DNA from: a virus | DNA: 53,348 nucleotides | IMG/VR virus record: IMGVR_UViG_3300027822_000478 | Coordinates: 1 to 53,348 of that record | Reading direction: 5' to 3' (one strand) | Part shown: one piece after another, positions 53,203 to 53,348 of the stretch | Layout of the letters: every line of letters starts with the position of its first letter | Numbering within the stretch: the stretch's first letter is position 1 | Notes under the pieces: model-generated | Told to the model about the DNA's origin: nothing | Database searches by the model: none | Seen by the model: the letters and a program-made list of their open reading frames with translations, nothing else | Translations under genes and position numbers: made by a program

Positions 53203-53348
53203 TCTGTTTTCCTTTTTAATGCATTAAGTTCTTTGATTCTGCACATAACTACAATAATCATTCCTATAATGCTGATAATGCCAGGAAACCAGTTATCCCC
53301 GAATAATAATGATATAGAACCACCTAAACCAACAAGCCTCGGTTCCAT
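53199..53348 (-). CDS. Small membrane protein at the window edge
   Basis: 49 residues from the ATG at 53348, the last base of the window; a longer N-terminus outside the window cannot be excluded. A hydrophobic helix (FPGIISIIGMIIVVMC) is followed by a basic tail (RIKELNALKRKTE). Translationally coupled to the next small membrane gene. Confidence 0.45.
   Translation of the reverse strand: MEPRLVGLGGSISLLFGDNWFPGIISIIGMIIVVMCRIKELNALKRKTE

Noticed and set aside
1-53348. CRISPR array, insertion sequence or integrase
   Set aside because: No array of regularly spaced repeats, no transposase and no recombinase motif were seen on reading both strands.
1-53348. Circular junction of the window ends
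   Set aside because: No terminal direct repeat was seen, and joining the ends would place two divergent starts within 24 bases with no room for promoters; both terminal frames may be cut by the window edge.

Overview
The window looks like most or all of a tailed double-stranded DNA phage genome with siphovirus-type head and tail genes. The DNA is strongly AT-rich, genes overlap or nearly touch, and there are many small ORFs. I see no integrase, so a strictly lytic phage or a fragment of a larger element is more likely than a classical prophage. The host is inferred to be a Gram-negative bacterium with the VPLPA/PEP-CTERM exosortase sorting system, such as a gammaproteobacterial methanotroph. 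The reason is that two exported phage proteins (9775-10374 and 12581-13180) end in that kind of C-terminal signal. The host assignment is inference.

Layout. (1) 1-4583, mostly leftward: small genes, a Lar-type anti-restriction protein, a lone HTH antitoxin-like protein, two helicase-loader-like proteins and a replication initiation protein whose gene carries 12-bp iterons, a palindrome and an AT-rich tract (probable origin). (2) 4584-5538, non-coding and divergent: four hairpins whose U-tracts all point leftward, one leftward and one rightward promoter. (3) 5539-25409, rightward early/middle region: RecT, YqaJ-type exonuclease and SSB; exported VPLPA-CTERM-like proteins, a zinc metalloprotease and a secreted alpha/beta hydrolase; a Rha-like regulator, RusA resolvase, a ParB-like protein overlapping a Mom-like DNA hypermodification protein, tRNA-Glu, and many small ORFs. 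Two short leftward interruptions lie at 14020-14719 and 19123-19916. A terminator closes the region near 25512. (4) 25608-27343, lysis: putative holin with two starts behind a hairpin, overlapping spanin-like genes, and an M15 peptidase endolysin. (5) 27406-51455, rightward late region: fibre-like proteins, ParB-methyltransferase fusion, terminase, portal, MuF-like protein, scaffold, major capsid protein, connectors, tail tube, tail chaperones with a -1 slippery site, tape measure, and tail-tip/receptor-binding proteins with discoidin-like domains. (6) 51442-53348, leftward: exported nuclease, AP2-like DNA-binding protein and small membrane proteins.

How it fits together. A recurrent promoter (ATAACTTGCATTTAT followed by a -10 box) and a recurrent ribosome-binding motif (AAACGAGG) mark starts of early transcription units on both strands, suggesting one coordinated early programme. 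Replication is initiated by the phage origin protein and helicase loaders using host polymerase, with RecT/exonuclease/SSB/RusA recombination. DNA protection probably combines the Lar-like protein, a ParB-fused methyltransferase and a ParB/Mom pair. The exported hydrolase, protease and VPLPA-CTERM protein point to modification of the host surface during infection.
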